Shown: positions 20,844-29,331, numbered from the stretch's first letter. The stretch: 64,000 nt of DNA from Ottowia flava (GCF_008017535.1 NZ_VRUA01000010.1:86487-150486); one strand, 5' to 3'. The notes: a model not told the origin generated them from the letters alone. A program made the numbers and translations.

Positions 20844-22384
20844 TGGGCACACGCTCCCTCGTCCTCCCCACCGCGGGCACGCCGCGCTTGCGCGTGCTGG
20901 CCGCCGCAGCCCTGATGGTGGTGCTGACCGGCTGCTCGCTGGTCCCCCAATACGAGCGCCCCGCCGCGCCAGTGGCTACCGACTGGCCGGCCAGCGCCGG
21001 CGCCCAGCCGGAAGGCCTGATCGCCGCGGCCGACCTGCCATGGCAGCAGTTCGTGCAGGACGAGCAGCTGCGCCAGCTGGTTCAGCTGGCGCTGGACAAC
21101 AACCGCGACCTGCGCGTGGCGGTGCAGAACATCGAGCAGGCGCGCGCGCAATACCAGATTCGCCGCGCCGACCAGGTGCCCACGCTGGGCGCCAGCGCCG
21201 GCGGCACGCGCTCGGCACCCAACCCGTATGCGGCGATGGGCGGCTCCAGCGTGTCCTCGCAGTACTCGGTCGGCATCGGCGTTTCGGCATGGGAACTGGA
21301 CTTCTTCGGCCGCGTCGCCGCGCTCAAGGATGTGGCCTTGGCCAACTACCTGGCGACGGAAGAAGCGCGCAAGAGCGCCCAGATCAGCCTGATCGCCAGC
21401 GTGGCCAGCACCTGGCTGCAGCTGAAGACCGACACCGAGTTGCAAGCCCTGGCCGAGCGCACGCTGGCCACACGCGACCAGTCGCTGCGCCTGACCAAGC
21501 TGCGCTTTGACAACGGCGTCTCGTCGGCGCTCGACATGCGCCAAGCCGAATCCCTCAGCGCCAGCGCGCAGGCCACGCGCGCCCAGCAGGCACGTCTGCG
21601 CGCGCAGGACATCAACCTGCTCACGCTGTTGGTCGGCCAGCCGCTGCCGGACGAATTGATCCCGGCCGTGCCGCCGGTCAACCTGGCCGCGGCGCCCAAC
21701 GATTTGACCAAACCGACGGCCGCCGTCGAGCCGGCCGCCCCGCTGCCCGGCTTTGCCGAAGTGCCGGCCGGCCTGCCGTCGGACCTGCTGCTGCGCCGCC
21801 CGGACATCCGCGCGGCCGAACAGCAGCTGATTGGGGCCAACGCCAACATCGGCGCGGCGCGCGCCAACTTCTTCCCACGCATCACGCTGACCGGCTCGCT
21901 CGGGCGCGTCAGCAGCGACCTGGACGGCCTGTTCGGCTCCGGTGGCATGAGGGCCTGGTCGTTCGGCCCCAGCATCACGCTGCCGATCTTCGACATGGGC
22001 CGCAACCAAGCAGGCCTGGATTCCGCCAAGGCCGGGCGCGAGATCGCCGTGGCGCAGTACGAGAAGAGCATCCAGACGGCGTTCCGCGAAGTGGCCGACG
22101 CCCTGGCTGGCCGCGCCACGCTTGCCGATCAGCTGGCCGCGCTGACCGCCCAAGCCGTGGCCGAACGCGACCGCTTCCGTCTGGCCGACCTGCGCTACCG
22201 CAACGGCATCGCCAGCTACCTCGACCTGCTGGACGCGCAGCGTTCGCTGTTTGCGATCGAGCAGGCGCTCGCCCAGACCCAGTTCGCACAGCGTGCCAAC
22301 GAGGTGCAGCTGTACAAGGCGCTGGGCGGCGGCTGGACCGAGCCCGCACCGCAAGCCATGTCTGCCGCCACACCGGCAAGCTGA
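20840..22384 (+). CDS. RND efflux outer-membrane lipoprotein (OprM/NodT family)
   Basis: 514 residues. Lipobox LTGC at Cys32, then LVPQYERP, the usual beginning of OprM-like channels. Two TolC-type repeats follow, with the motifs DLLLRRPDIRAAEQQLIGAN and RYRNGIASYLDLLDAQRSLF. It forms the trimeric outer-membrane exit duct. The start overlaps the permease stop (ATGATG), so the three pump genes form one translationally linked operon. Confidence 0.95.
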   Translation: MMGTRSLVLPTAGTPRLRVLAAAALMVVLTGCSLVPQYERPAAPVATDWPASAGAQPEGLIAAADLPWQQFVQDEQLRQLVQLALDNNRDLRVAVQNIEQARAQYQIRRADQVPTLGASAGGTRSAPNPYAAMGGSSVSSQYSVGIGVSAWELDFFGRVAALKDVALANYLATEEARKSAQISLIASVASTWLQLKTDTELQALAERTLATRDQSLRLTKLRFDNGVSSALDMRQAESLSASAQATRAQQARLRAQDINLLTLLVGQPLPDELIPAVPPVNLAAAPNDLTKPTAAVEPAAPLPGFAEVPAGLPSDLLLRRPDIRAAEQQLIGANANIGAARANFFPRITLTGSLGRVSSDLDGLFGSGGMRAWSFGPSITLPIFDMGRNQAGLDSAKAGREIAVAQYEKSIQTAFREVADALAGRATLADQLAALTAQAVAERDRFRLADLRYRNGIASYLDLLDAQRSLFAIEQALAQTQFAQRANEVQLYKALGGGWTEPAPQAMSAATPAS

Positions 22385-22421
22385 GGGCCCTGCGACTGCC
22401 GGGCGGGGGTCCGGCAGTCCC

Positions 22422-22427
22422 TATAAT
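22422..22427 (+). promoter_or_regulatory. Candidate -10 element for the two-haem cytochrome gene
   Basis: A perfect TATAAT lies 81 bp upstream of the cytochrome start, between the pump operon and the cytochrome. No convincing -35 is visible at 16-18 bp. Confidence 0.4.
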
Positions 22428-22507
22428 CAGCGGTTGCCGCGCGCGCGTTCGATGTGCCGCGCTGCGCTTTTTTTTCGACACCCACGACGAGAGTCCCCGA
22501 GGACGCC

Positions 22508-23407
22508 ATGAGCGACATCACGCACGAGGAAGCACACACCGGCCCGATCAAGACCCCCAAGCAGCTGTTCTGGGTCAGCGTGGGGGCTTTCGTGCTTCCG
22601 GTGTTCATCATCATCGGCCTCGTCTATTTCGTGACCACCAGCAACAAGCTGGCGCCCGGCGCGACCGACGTGGAACGCGGCATTGCCGAGCGCCTGCAGA
22701 AGATCGGCACGGTGGAAGTGCGTGACGCCAACCGCCCGCTGGTGGCCGGCGCCGAGGTCTACAAGGCCCAGTGCGCGGCCTGCCACGCCACCGGCACCGC
22801 CGGCGCGCCCAAGTTTGAAGACACCGCCGCCTGGGCGCCCCGCATTGCCCTCGGTTTCGACACGCTGGTGCAGTCCGCGCTGAAGGGCAAGGGCGGCATG
22901 GCTCCGCAAGGTGGCGGCAACTTCACCGACACTGAAATCGCTCGCGCCGTGGCCTACATGGCCAACGCCGCTGGTGCCAAGTTCACCGAGCCGGCTGCGC
23001 CCGCTGCCGGCGCCAGCGCCGCGGCTTCGGCCGAGGCTGCCCCGGCGCCTGCGGCCGCTGCCGCGCCTGCCGCTGCACCGGCTGCAACCCCCGCTCCGGC
23101 GGCCCCCGCGTCGGCCGAGGCAGCACCCGCTGCGGCCGCCCCCGCGGCAGCCACCGCCGCGGTCGACCCTGCCGTGGGCAAGGCGCTGTACGACAAGAGC
23201 TGCGTGGCCTGCCACGGCGCTGGCGTGGCCGGTGCCCCGAAGTTTGGCGACAAGGCGGCCTGGGCGCCCTACCTGGCCACTGGCATCGACACCATGCTGA
23301 AAGTGGCGATCACCGGCAAGGGCGCCATGCCCCCGCGTGGCGCCTCCACCGCCACCGACGACGAACTGCGTGCCGCCATTCAGTACATGGCGGACGCGGC
23401 CAAGTAA
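22508..23407 (+). CDS. Membrane-anchored two-haem cytochrome c (c5-like duplicated)
   Basis: 299 residues. One TM anchor (about 22-43), then two homologous class I cytochrome c domains. The first has CAACH at 89-93 and the second CVACH at 232-236. Each has a downstream Met (GGMAPQGGG, GAMPPRGAS). A 60-residue Ala/Pro/Glu linker joins them. Both domains share APKF..AAWAP, so this is an internal duplication. Likely periplasmic electron carrier to a terminal oxidase. The start at 22508 follows GAGG; an earlier in-frame ATG is unlikely. Confidence 0.92.
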   Translation: MSDITHEEAHTGPIKTPKQLFWVSVGAFVLPVFIIIGLVYFVTTSNKLAPGATDVERGIAERLQKIGTVEVRDANRPLVAGAEVYKAQCAACHATGTAGAPKFEDTAAWAPRIALGFDTLVQSALKGKGGMAPQGGGNFTDTEIARAVAYMANAAGAKFTEPAAPAAGASAAASAEAAPAPAAAAAPAAAPAATPAPAAPASAEAAPAAAAPAAATAAVDPAVGKALYDKSCVACHGAGVAGAPKFGDKAAWAPYLATGIDTMLKVAITGKGAMPPRGASTATDDELRAAIQYMADAAK

Positions 23408-23424
23408 GTCTTTCGCTGCCACCA

Positions 23425-23455
23425 CAAAAAAGCCGCTCCCTCGAGCGGCTTTTTT
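23425..23455 (+). terminator. Terminator after cytochrome c gene (bidirectional form)
   Basis: AAAAAAGCCGCTC, loop CCTC, GAGCGGCTTTTTT. An A run before and a T run after an 8-bp GC stem would also stop minus-strand transcripts from the convergent gene. Confidence 0.9.
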
Positions 23456-23472
23456 GATGTTTTATGCCGCTG

Positions 23473-23517
23473 GCCCTACAGCCACCTGCGCAAGCAGCTA
23501 TCAAAGTTGAAGTAATC
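23473..23517 (+). repeat. Interspersed 40-bp repeat, copy R6
   Basis: GCCCTACAGCCACC, TGCGCA and AGCAGCTATCAAA are in order. The arm end (AGTAATC) overlaps the stop codon of the minus-strand hypothetical gene. Confidence 0.8.
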
Positions 23518-24070
23518 AGCCCGTCGCAGGCGCCTTGCCTGACGCCGCCTGCGGGCTGAGCACGTAGCCACCCAGCGCCGGCAGGCTGGCGCTGTCCACC
23601 TCGCGCGGTATCCAGCGCCCGGCGTCCACCGCGTCGGCCAGCAGGCCCATGTCCTGCGTGTGCACCAGGCCCAGGCCGCGGTCGGCCTGCAGGAAGACGC
23701 GGCCCTGCTCGTCCACCAGCGCCTCCTGCACCTGCGCCGGCCGGCCGTCCTGCGCCGTGACGCTGCCATCGTCCGCCAGCCGCCAGACCCAGGGCGCGGC
23801 TTCCAGCTCGACGAACACGCGCTGCGGCCCGTTCTGAAAGAACCAGCGTCCCTGCTCGTCGGGCTGGTAGTTGCGCTGGATGAAGGCGACCAGCTTTTCG
23901 TGCACCAGGCGCGAGCCCTTGGCGCCGGGCACGCCGCTGGTGAACGTGCCCAGCGCCTGGGCCTCGCCGTCGCGCAGGTACCAGTCACCACGCGCGTCCA
24001 GGCCCAGCCAGCCGTAGCAATGCGGCACGTTCGGCCACTTGGCCATGGCCTGCAACACGATGTCGTCCAT
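23516..24070 (-). CDS. Conserved hypothetical protein of Burkholderiales type
   Basis: 184 residues, no signal peptide, no TM. The N-terminus MDDIVLQAMAKWPNVPHCYG recurs in Burkholderiales proteins often labelled DUF2946-like; I am not sure of that label. It contains WLGLDARGDWYLRD, KLVAFIQRNY and GRWFFQNGPQRVFVELE, a beta-rich WG-repeat-like pattern of ligand-sensing proteins. The start is uncertain; an ATG three codons earlier is in frame. The stop lies in repeat R6. Function unknown. Confidence 0.7.
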   Translation of the reverse strand: MDDIVLQAMAKWPNVPHCYGWLGLDARGDWYLRDGEAQALGTFTSGVPGAKGSRLVHEKLVAFIQRNYQPDEQGRWFFQNGPQRVFVELEAAPWVWRLADDGSVTAQDGRPAQVQEALVDEQGRVFLQADRGLGLVHTQDMGLLADAVDAGRWIPREVDSASLPALGGYVLSPQAASGKAPATG

Positions 24071-24143
24071 GCGGGCCATGATACGCGGCGCGCAACGGAG
24101 AGCGCGTCGATCCATTCAGATGGGTGAATGGAACGTGCGCCTT

Positions 24144-24163
24144 ATTCCGTAACGGAATATAAT
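24144..24163 (+). promoter_or_regulatory. Perfect palindrome overlapping the -10 of speD
   Basis: ATTCCGT A ACGGAAT (24144-24158) is a perfect 15-bp palindrome sharing its last base with TATAAT (24158-24163). A repressor bound here would block the promoter. No clear -35 is present, consistent with a regulated promoter. The binding protein is not known to me. Confidence 0.55.
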
Positions 24164-24309
24164 CATGGGTTTTTCGCCCAAGCTGCAGCCTGGCCGTGCG
24201 ACGCCCCTTGCACGCCGCCAACGCCACCCGCGCTGCACGCCCTCCGGCGGCCTCGCCCAGCGGCCCGTTCGGCGCCCGCTGCCCACAAATGTCGACCCTG
24301 GAGAATGGC

Positions 24310-24753
24310 ATGCAGCCACTGCAAACCACCCCTCGTTCCGCATTGGCCCTGGCCTCTGCCCCTGACACCACCCGCCTGCGCCCCGTGGCACGCAAGGCGC
24401 CCGGCCTGCACCTGATCGGCGACCTGCACGGTTGCCGCTGCGACGCGCGCCTGATGCACGACGCGGCCTACCTCGAAGCCTTCTGCAAACGCGCCGTGGC
24501 CGACGCGGGCCTGACCACCGTCGGCGCGCTGTTCCACAGTTTCGGCGAAGGCGCGGGCGTGACGGGCTGCATCGTGCTGGCCGAATCGCACCTGTCGATC
24601 CACACCTGGCCAGAAGACGGCTACGTCACGCTCGACGTGTACGTGTGCAGCTACAGCACCGACAACAGCGCCAGCGCGCAGCAGCTGTTCGACACCGTGG
24701 CCACCGCCTTCGGCCCGACCGAGCCGCACCTGCACCGCGTCGAACGCGCATGA
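24310..24753 (+). CDS. speD: S-adenosylmethionine decarboxylase proenzyme
   Basis: 147 residues. It makes decarboxylated SAM, the aminopropyl donor for spermidine. It self-cleaves within ESHLSIHTWPE, between Glu92 and Ser93, to give the pyruvoyl group. GCIVLAESHLS and the Cys of LDVYVCS are as in bacterial class 1b enzymes. The start at 24310 is set by GGAGA six bases upstream; an ATG at 24289 lacks a ribosome site. A leader of about 140 nt separates it from the -10. The stop overlaps speE (ATGA). Confidence 0.93.
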   Translation: MQPLQTTPRSALALASAPDTTRLRPVARKAPGLHLIGDLHGCRCDARLMHDAAYLEAFCKRAVADAGLTTVGALFHSFGEGAGVTGCIVLAESHLSIHTWPEDGYVTLDVYVCSYSTDNSASAQQLFDTVATAFGPTEPHLHRVERA

Positions 24754-25715
24754 GCGCCCCCGCTGAGGGGCCCGGCGCGGGCTTCGTTGCCGAGGCGCTG
24801 TCGCCCGACTTCGGCTTTTACCTGCGGACGGCGCGCGTGCTGGCCGAGCGGCGCACGCCGCTGCAGCACATCGAGGTGCTGGACACGCCGCTGTTCGGCC
24901 GCGCGATGCGCATCGACGGCTGCTTCATGACCAGCGAGCGCGACGAATTTTTCTACCACGAGCCCATGGTGCAGCTGCCCGCGGTCAGCCACGGCAATGT
25001 GCGCAGCGCTTTGGTGATCGGCGGCGGCGACGGCGGCAGCGCGCGCGAGTTGCTGCGCCACCGCCAGATGGCGCGCGTGCTGATGGTCGAGCTGGATGGC
25101 GACGTGCCCGCCATGGCGCGTGAATGGCTGCCCAGGGTGAGCGCGGGCGCGTTCGACGACCCGCGGCTGGAACTGCGCATCGGCGACGGCCATGCCTACA
25201 TGTTCCAGGCCGACGGTGAACGGTTCGACCAGATCGTGCTCGACCTGACCGATCCGTTCGGCCCCGCCGTCCAGCTGTACACGGCCGAGTTCTACGCCGC
25301 CTGCCGCGAACGCCTGAACCCCGGCGGCGTGCTGTCGCTGCACATCCAGTCGCCCATCCACCGCAGCGAGACGCTGGCGCGCATCGTCGCGTCGGTGCGC
25401 ACGGCCTTCGCCCACGTCGCGCCGTATTTCCAGTACGTGCCGCTGTACGGCACGCTGTGGGCGATGGCGCTGGCGTCCGACCGCGTCGAGCCAACGCTGC
25501 TCTCGCCCGTCGAGATCGACCGCCGCATCGCCGCCCTGGGCCTGCGCGAGCTGAAGCTCTACAACGGCGCCATGCACCAGGCGCTGCTGGCGCAACCGAA
25601 TTTCGTGCGCGAACTGCTGGCGCGGCCGGCCGAACCGATCCGCGCGGCCAGCGCGCTGCAGGACCCGACGCTCGACCCCGAAGCCTGCGCTGCCCCGCGC
25701 GTGCTGGCCGCCTGA
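24750..25715 (+). CDS. speE: Polyamine aminopropyltransferase (spermidine synthase)
   Basis: 321 residues. It transfers the aminopropyl group from decarboxylated SAM to putrescine. SAM-methyltransferase-like fold with VLVIGGGDGGSARELLRH-type motif (here ALVIGGGDGGSARELL), VELDGDVPAMA, and DLTDPFGPAVQLYTAEFY with the catalytic Asp. It is coupled to speD by a 4-base overlap. The 25-residue C-terminal extension is Ala/Pro-rich. Confidence 0.94.
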   Translation: MSAPAEGPGAGFVAEALSPDFGFYLRTARVLAERRTPLQHIEVLDTPLFGRAMRIDGCFMTSERDEFFYHEPMVQLPAVSHGNVRSALVIGGGDGGSARELLRHRQMARVLMVELDGDVPAMAREWLPRVSAGAFDDPRLELRIGDGHAYMFQADGERFDQIVLDLTDPFGPAVQLYTAEFYAACRERLNPGGVLSLHIQSPIHRSETLARIVASVRTAFAHVAPYFQYVPLYGTLWAMALASDRVEPTLLSPVEIDRRIAALGLRELKLYNGAMHQALLAQPNFVRELLARPAEPIRAASALQDPTLDPEACAAPRVLAA

Positions 25716-25798
25716 CGCCCCCTGCGCGGCCCGAGCCTCGCGGCGCAGCGGGCCGCCGCCGACGGTTCGCCGTCCCATACCCTCCAAGGAACATTCCC

Positions 25799-26122
25799 AT
25801 GAAAACCCTCGTCCTCTCCCTCGCCGCGGCCTGCACCGCCTAGGCCTGCACCAGCGCGCCCACCGCGCCCGAGGCACCGGCCGAGCCGGCCGTGCGCGAA
25901 GTCGCCTACCAGTGCAGCCGCGGCGAGACCGTCCAGGTGCGCTACCACACGGCTGAAGAACGCGCCGAGCTGGTGCGCGAAGGCCAGGCGATCTCGCTCA
26001 AGCAGCAGCCCAGCGGTTCCGGCTTCATCTACAGCAACGGCCCCAACACGATCCGCGGCAAGGGCAACGCGCTCACGGTCGAAATCGGTCGCATGGTGCC
26101 GCTGCAGTGCCAGGCGCGCTGA
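25799..26122 (+). pseudogene. MliC-like lysozyme-inhibitor lipoprotein gene with in-frame amber codon
   Basis: An ATG at 25799 with AAGGAA upstream opens a frame of 107 codons that keeps to 26122, interrupted only by TAG at codon 15 (25841-25843). Upstream codons give the lipoprotein-type leader MKTLVLSLAAACTA. Downstream, ACTSAPTAPEAP is the usual linker after a lipid-anchored Cys. The body (YQCSRGETVQVRY, SGSGFIYSNG, LQCQAR) resembles the MliC/PliC inhibitors of C-type lysozyme. As read, no full protein is made unless the amber is suppressed. Sequencing error is possible. Confidence 0.7.
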
Positions 26123-26145
26123 GGATGCATCTGCTGACCGTCAGC

Positions 26146-26196
26146 GATTTGATATCTGATCGATAGCTGCCTGCGCAGATCCTTCTAGCGCTACAG
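26146..26196 (-). repeat. Interspersed 40-bp repeat, copy R7
   Basis: Minus-strand reading gives TGTAGCGCTAGAAGGA, TGCGCA, GGCAGCTATC and GATATC. The left end is a GCGCTAGAA variant shared with R14 and R15. The arm faces the end of the MliC-like gene. Confidence 0.7.
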
Positions 26197-26266
26197 CCCG
26201 ATTCGGCTTGAACCGACCGGCCGTGGCTGCGCGCGCGGCAAGCCTGGGATCGCGCGCTCGCGCCGC

Positions 26267-27304
26267 TCAGGCACACGCCCCGGCTTGCGCCAGCAACCAG
26301 CCGCCCACGGCCGCGGGCAGCCAGTGCACATGGCCTGGCGGCGGCCCCTGGCAAAAGCCAACGTGGCCGCCCTGTGCGGGTTGCCACAGTGTGACGTGGC
26401 GGCCCACCTCGCCGGGGCGCGGCAGCGAATCGGCCGGCACGAACGGGTCGTTGCGCGCGTTCAGCGCCAGCGCAGGCACGCGCACGTTCGCCAGCTGCGG
26501 CTTGGCCGAGCCGCGCGCCCAGTAATCCTCCACCCCGGCAAAGCCGTGCAGCGGCGCGGTGAACAGGTCGTCAAACGCGTACAGGTCGCGCGCCGCGGCC
26601 AGCCGGGCGGCGTCGAACAAGCCCGGGTGCTGGGCCAGCTTGGCCTGCGCCTTGGCCTTCATGGTGCGCAGGAACAGGCGGGTGTAGACCTGCCGGTTGA
26701 AGCCGCGGCCAATGGCGTGGCCACCGGCGGCCATGTCCAGCGGCGCGCACACCGCCGCCACCGCCTGCACGCAGCGCGCGGCGTCGCCGCCCACTTCGCC
26801 CGCCCAGCGCAGCAACGCGTTGCCGCCCAGCGAAACGCCGGCCGCGACCAACGGCCCGCCGCCCGCCGCCTGCTGGTGGGCGTGAAAGCGCAGCAGCAGC
26901 CAGCCGACCTCGGCCCAGTCGCCGCAGTGGTAGGCGCGCGGCGCCCGGTTGATGGCGCCCGAACAGCCGCGGAAATGTGGCACCGCGAAGGCCACGCCGC
27001 GCGAACGCGCCCAGTCGGCGAAGGCTTGGGCGTAGTGGCTGCGCGACGAGCCTTCCAGGCCGTGGAACAGCACCAGCAGCGGGCGAGGCGCAGGCACGGG
27101 GGTGCCTGACTGCGCCGCGCCTTCGTCCAGCCAGTCGACGTCCACGAAGTCGCCATCGGGCGTGTCCCAGCGCTCGCGTCGGTAGGCGATGGGCGCCGCC
27201 GCGCGGCGCGCGAGGAGCGCCGGCCAGATGGTCTGCAGGTGGCCGCCGGGCAGCCAGCCGGGCGCGCGGTAGCTGAAGCCGTCCGGCCGGTTGATTGCTA
27301 CCAA
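26267..27304 (-). CDS. YheT-family alpha/beta hydrolase
   Basis: 345 residues. GGHLQTIWP at 20-28 and HGLEGSSRSHY at 81-91 are family signatures. Catalytic residues are visible: Ser158 in GVSLGGN, Asp in NARNDPFVP and His in GGHVGF. Family members are mostly uncharacterised esterases. The only start codon in the open frame before the conserved region is TTG at 27304, without a ribosome site. It lies inside repeat R8, whose readthrough contributes the first codons. The real start may have been altered by the repeat. Confidence 0.85.
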   Translation of the reverse strand: MVAINRPDGFSYRAPGWLPGGHLQTIWPALLARRAAAPIAYRRERWDTPDGDFVDVDWLDEGAAQSGTPVPAPRPLLVLFHGLEGSSRSHYAQAFADWARSRGVAFAVPHFRGCSGAINRAPRAYHCGDWAEVGWLLLRFHAHQQAAGGGPLVAAGVSLGGNALLRWAGEVGGDAARCVQAVAAVCAPLDMAAGGHAIGRGFNRQVYTRLFLRTMKAKAQAKLAQHPGLFDAARLAAARDLYAFDDLFTAPLHGFAGVEDYWARGSAKPQLANVRVPALALNARNDPFVPADSLPRPGEVGRHVTLWQPAQGGHVGFCQGPPPGHVHWLPAAVGGWLLAQAGACA

Positions 27305-27337
27305 TTCAGGAGCTTTCCGCGCAAGCTGCTGTAGGGC
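27294..27337 (-). repeat. Interspersed 40-bp repeat, copy R8
   Basis: Minus-strand reading: GCCCTACAGCAGC, TTGCGC, AAAGCTCC and TTGGTAGC. It overlaps the first codons of the YheT-type hydrolase. Like R3, its arm faces a downstream start. Confidence 0.65.
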
Positions 27338-27378
27338 CAGACGCCGAAATCATTCAAAAATCTCGGCGCGCCACAAGC

Positions 27379-27825
27379 TCAGTGCAGCAGCTGCCCGGGC
27401 ACGGTCACTTCGGCCTTTTCGCTGCGGCCGGGGCTCGCGTGGTGCGCCACCATGCGCCAGCCCTGCGCGGTCTTCAGGTACACGTTGGTGGCGACGACCC
27501 AGGCGCGCTGCGGGCCTTCGTCGGTGTGCAGGTCGATGCGTTCCAGCACGTTGTGCACGGCCGCGCCCAGCGTTTCGATGCGGCGCACGCGCTCGGGCGT
27601 GACGGCCAGGCGCCCACCGGTCAGCAGCGATTCGAATGCGGCGCGGATCGCCGCCGCGCCCACCAGCCGCGGGCCGCCGGGGTGGACGCAGACGATGTCG
27701 TCCTCATCCGCCCAGCAGGCCATGAGCTGGTCCAGGTTGCCCTGCTGCAGGGCCTCGTAGAACGCGGCCTCCACCTCGTCGGCGGTGCCGCCCAGCGCCG
27801 CGGCGCGGTAGCGTGACTTGGGCAT
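27379..27825 (-). CDS. NTF2-like (SnoaL/DUF4440 fold) protein
   Basis: 148 residues. Cone-shaped NTF2-like domain: VEAAFYEALQQGNLDQLMACWADEDDIVCVHPGG at the front (key features: helix then strand with CVHPGG), and YLKTAQGWRMVAHHAS at the end. Members include ketosteroid isomerases and small-molecule-binding proteins of unknown role. No signal peptide. It is in a minus-strand run with the Rossmann-fold gene upstream and the hydrolase downstream. Confidence 0.8.
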   Translation of the reverse strand: MPKSRYRAAALGGTADEVEAAFYEALQQGNLDQLMACWADEDDIVCVHPGGPRLVGAAAIRAAFESLLTGGRLAVTPERVRRIETLGAAVHNVLERIDLHTDEGPQRAWVVATNVYLKTAQGWRMVAHHASPGRSEKAEVTVPGQLLH

Positions 27826-27840
27826 GGCGCGAAGCTCGTG

Positions 27841-28653
27841 TCAGGAAGTCGGGGGCGTGCCCGGCATTGTGCCGCGCTCCGGTGGCACCCGCTCGGTCAT
27901 GCCCCAGGCAGTACGCAAAACCTGCTGCGCATCGCCCCGCGCCGCGGTGCGCAACAGCTCAGGGGCCAGCACATGCACGCCGCGCGGCGCCAGGCGCAGC
28001 GCGGCATCGGCCACTTCGGCCAGTTGCTCGGCGCGCAGCGGGCGCTGATCGTCGGGCACCATGTATTTGAAGATGCCCAGCATCCACGCCGCCAGCCGCT
28101 GCGGCGGCGTCAGGCCCTCGGCACGGCGCGGCGTCTCGGCGGTGCGCAGCCACAGCAGGCTGGCAAAGTCCATCTGCGCCACCTCGGCTTCGTCCAGGTT
28201 GGCCAGCCCATGCTTGAGCGCGTCGGGCAGCCGGCCCGCGGCGTGCGGCATCAGCACCGCCAGCTCGCGCACGCCCGAGGCGTGGAGCCAGCGCGCCAGC
28301 GCGGGCAGTTGCTGCGGCGTGGGCGTCCAGAGCGCGCGCTCGCGCTGGTGGTAGGGGCGGGGCGGCTCGAACATGACCACCGCCACGTCGGCCAGCGCTG
28401 GGAGCACCGGCCAGCCGGCTGGTCCGTCGCCCCAGGCCGCCACGTCGAGCGTGCGCATGCCCTTGAGCGCCACCTGCAGCGGCTCGCGTGTGAGCACGGT
28501 GACTGGCTGCCAGACACCCGAACCGATCAAGCGATGGGTCACTGCGCCGCCCAGCACGCCGCCCGCACCGGCGATCAGCAGGCGCTGGCGCGGCGCAGTG
28601 GTTGGGGGGCGGCGACCGTGCGCCTCTAGCACTTGACCTACAGACGGTGACAC
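27841..28653 (-). CDS. NAD(P)-binding Rossmann-fold protein (atypical SDR)
   Basis: About 270 residues. The nucleotide-binding motif RLLIAGAGGVLGGAV near residue 24 is of the GxxGxxG type. The active-site region is atypical: no YxxxK is evident. A later segment, GIFKYMVPDDQRPLRAEQLAEVADAAL, resembles UDP-sugar epimerase-like NmrA proteins. The start is uncertain: GTG at 28653 or GTG at 28632; no ATG fits. It is divergent from lemA. Function unknown. Confidence 0.7.
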   Translation of the reverse strand: MSPSVGQVLEAHGRRPPTTAPRQRLLIAGAGGVLGGAVTHRLIGSGVWQPVTVLTREPLQVALKGMRTLDVAAWGDGPAGWPVLPALADVAVVMFEPPRPYHQRERALWTPTPQQLPALARWLHASGVRELAVLMPHAAGRLPDALKHGLANLDEAEVAQMDFASLLWLRTAETPRRAEGLTPPQRLAAWMLGIFKYMVPDDQRPLRAEQLAEVADAALRLAPRGVHVLAPELLRTAARGDAQQVLRTAWGMTERVPPERGTMPGTPPTS

Positions 28654-28710
28654 CCACCTATGTTACTTTCCGCGGCACCCGCCAATCGGGGCAACGACAA
28701 GAGGAATCAC

Positions 28711-29331
28711 ATGAAACACTGGCTCGTCAAAATGGGCGCCCTGCTGGCAGTGGCGCTGTCGCTCACCGGCTGCGGCTACAACGACTTCCAGCGCCTGGAC
28801 GAAGCGACCAAGTCGGCCTGGAGCGAGGTGGTGAACCAGTACCAGCGCCGCTCCGATCTGATCGACAACCTGGTCAATACCGTCAAGGGTGAAGCCAAGT
28901 TCGAGCAGGACACGCTGAACCAGGTGATTCAGGCGCGCGCCAAGGCGACCTCGATCCAGGTCACGCCCGAGACGCTGAACAACCCGCAGGCGTTCCAGCA
29001 GTTCCAGGCCGCGCAGGGCGAGCTGTCCAGCGCCTTGAGCCGCCTGATGGTGACGGTGGAGCGTTACCCCGACCTGAAGGCCAACAAGGCCTTTGCCGAT
29101 CTGCGCGTGGCGCTGGAAGGCACCGAAAACCGCATTGCCGTCGCGCGCAACCGCTACATCCAGGCCGTGCAGGAATACAACGTGCTGGCCCGCAGCTTCC
29201 CGACCAACCTGACCGGCATGGTGTTTGGCTACAAGGCCAAGCCCAACTTCACGGTGGCCAACGAGGCGGAAATTTCCAACGCGCCGAAGGTCGATTTCGG
29301 CACCAGCCCGGCGCCTGCGGCCTCACGCTGA
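28711..29331 (+). CDS. lemA: LemA family lipoprotein
   Basis: 206 residues. Lipobox LTGC at Cys21, followed by the LemA core: AWSEVVNQYQRRSDLIDNLV, QFQAAQGELSSALSRLMVTVE and YPDLKANKAF, ending YNVLARSFPTNL. The fold is a helical bundle. Start set by AGAGGA. It leads a three-gene group with two TPM-domain proteins, a widespread conserved pairing whose role is unclear, possibly envelope quality control. TTGACC at 28633-28638 may be its -35. Confidence 0.9.
   Translation: MKHWLVKMGALLAVALSLTGCGYNDFQRLDEATKSAWSEVVNQYQRRSDLIDNLVNTVKGEAKFEQDTLNQVIQARAKATSIQVTPETLNNPQAFQQFQAAQGELSSALSRLMVTVERYPDLKANKAFADLRVALEGTENRIAVARNRYIQAVQEYNVLARSFPTNLTGMVFGYKAKPNFTVANEAEISNAPKVDFGTSPAPAASR

Noticed and set aside
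24165..24365. A 66-codon frame just after the speD -10, possible leader peptide
   Set aside because: It overlaps the speD start region in another frame, lacks a ribosome site, and has Pro/Arg-rich shadow composition.
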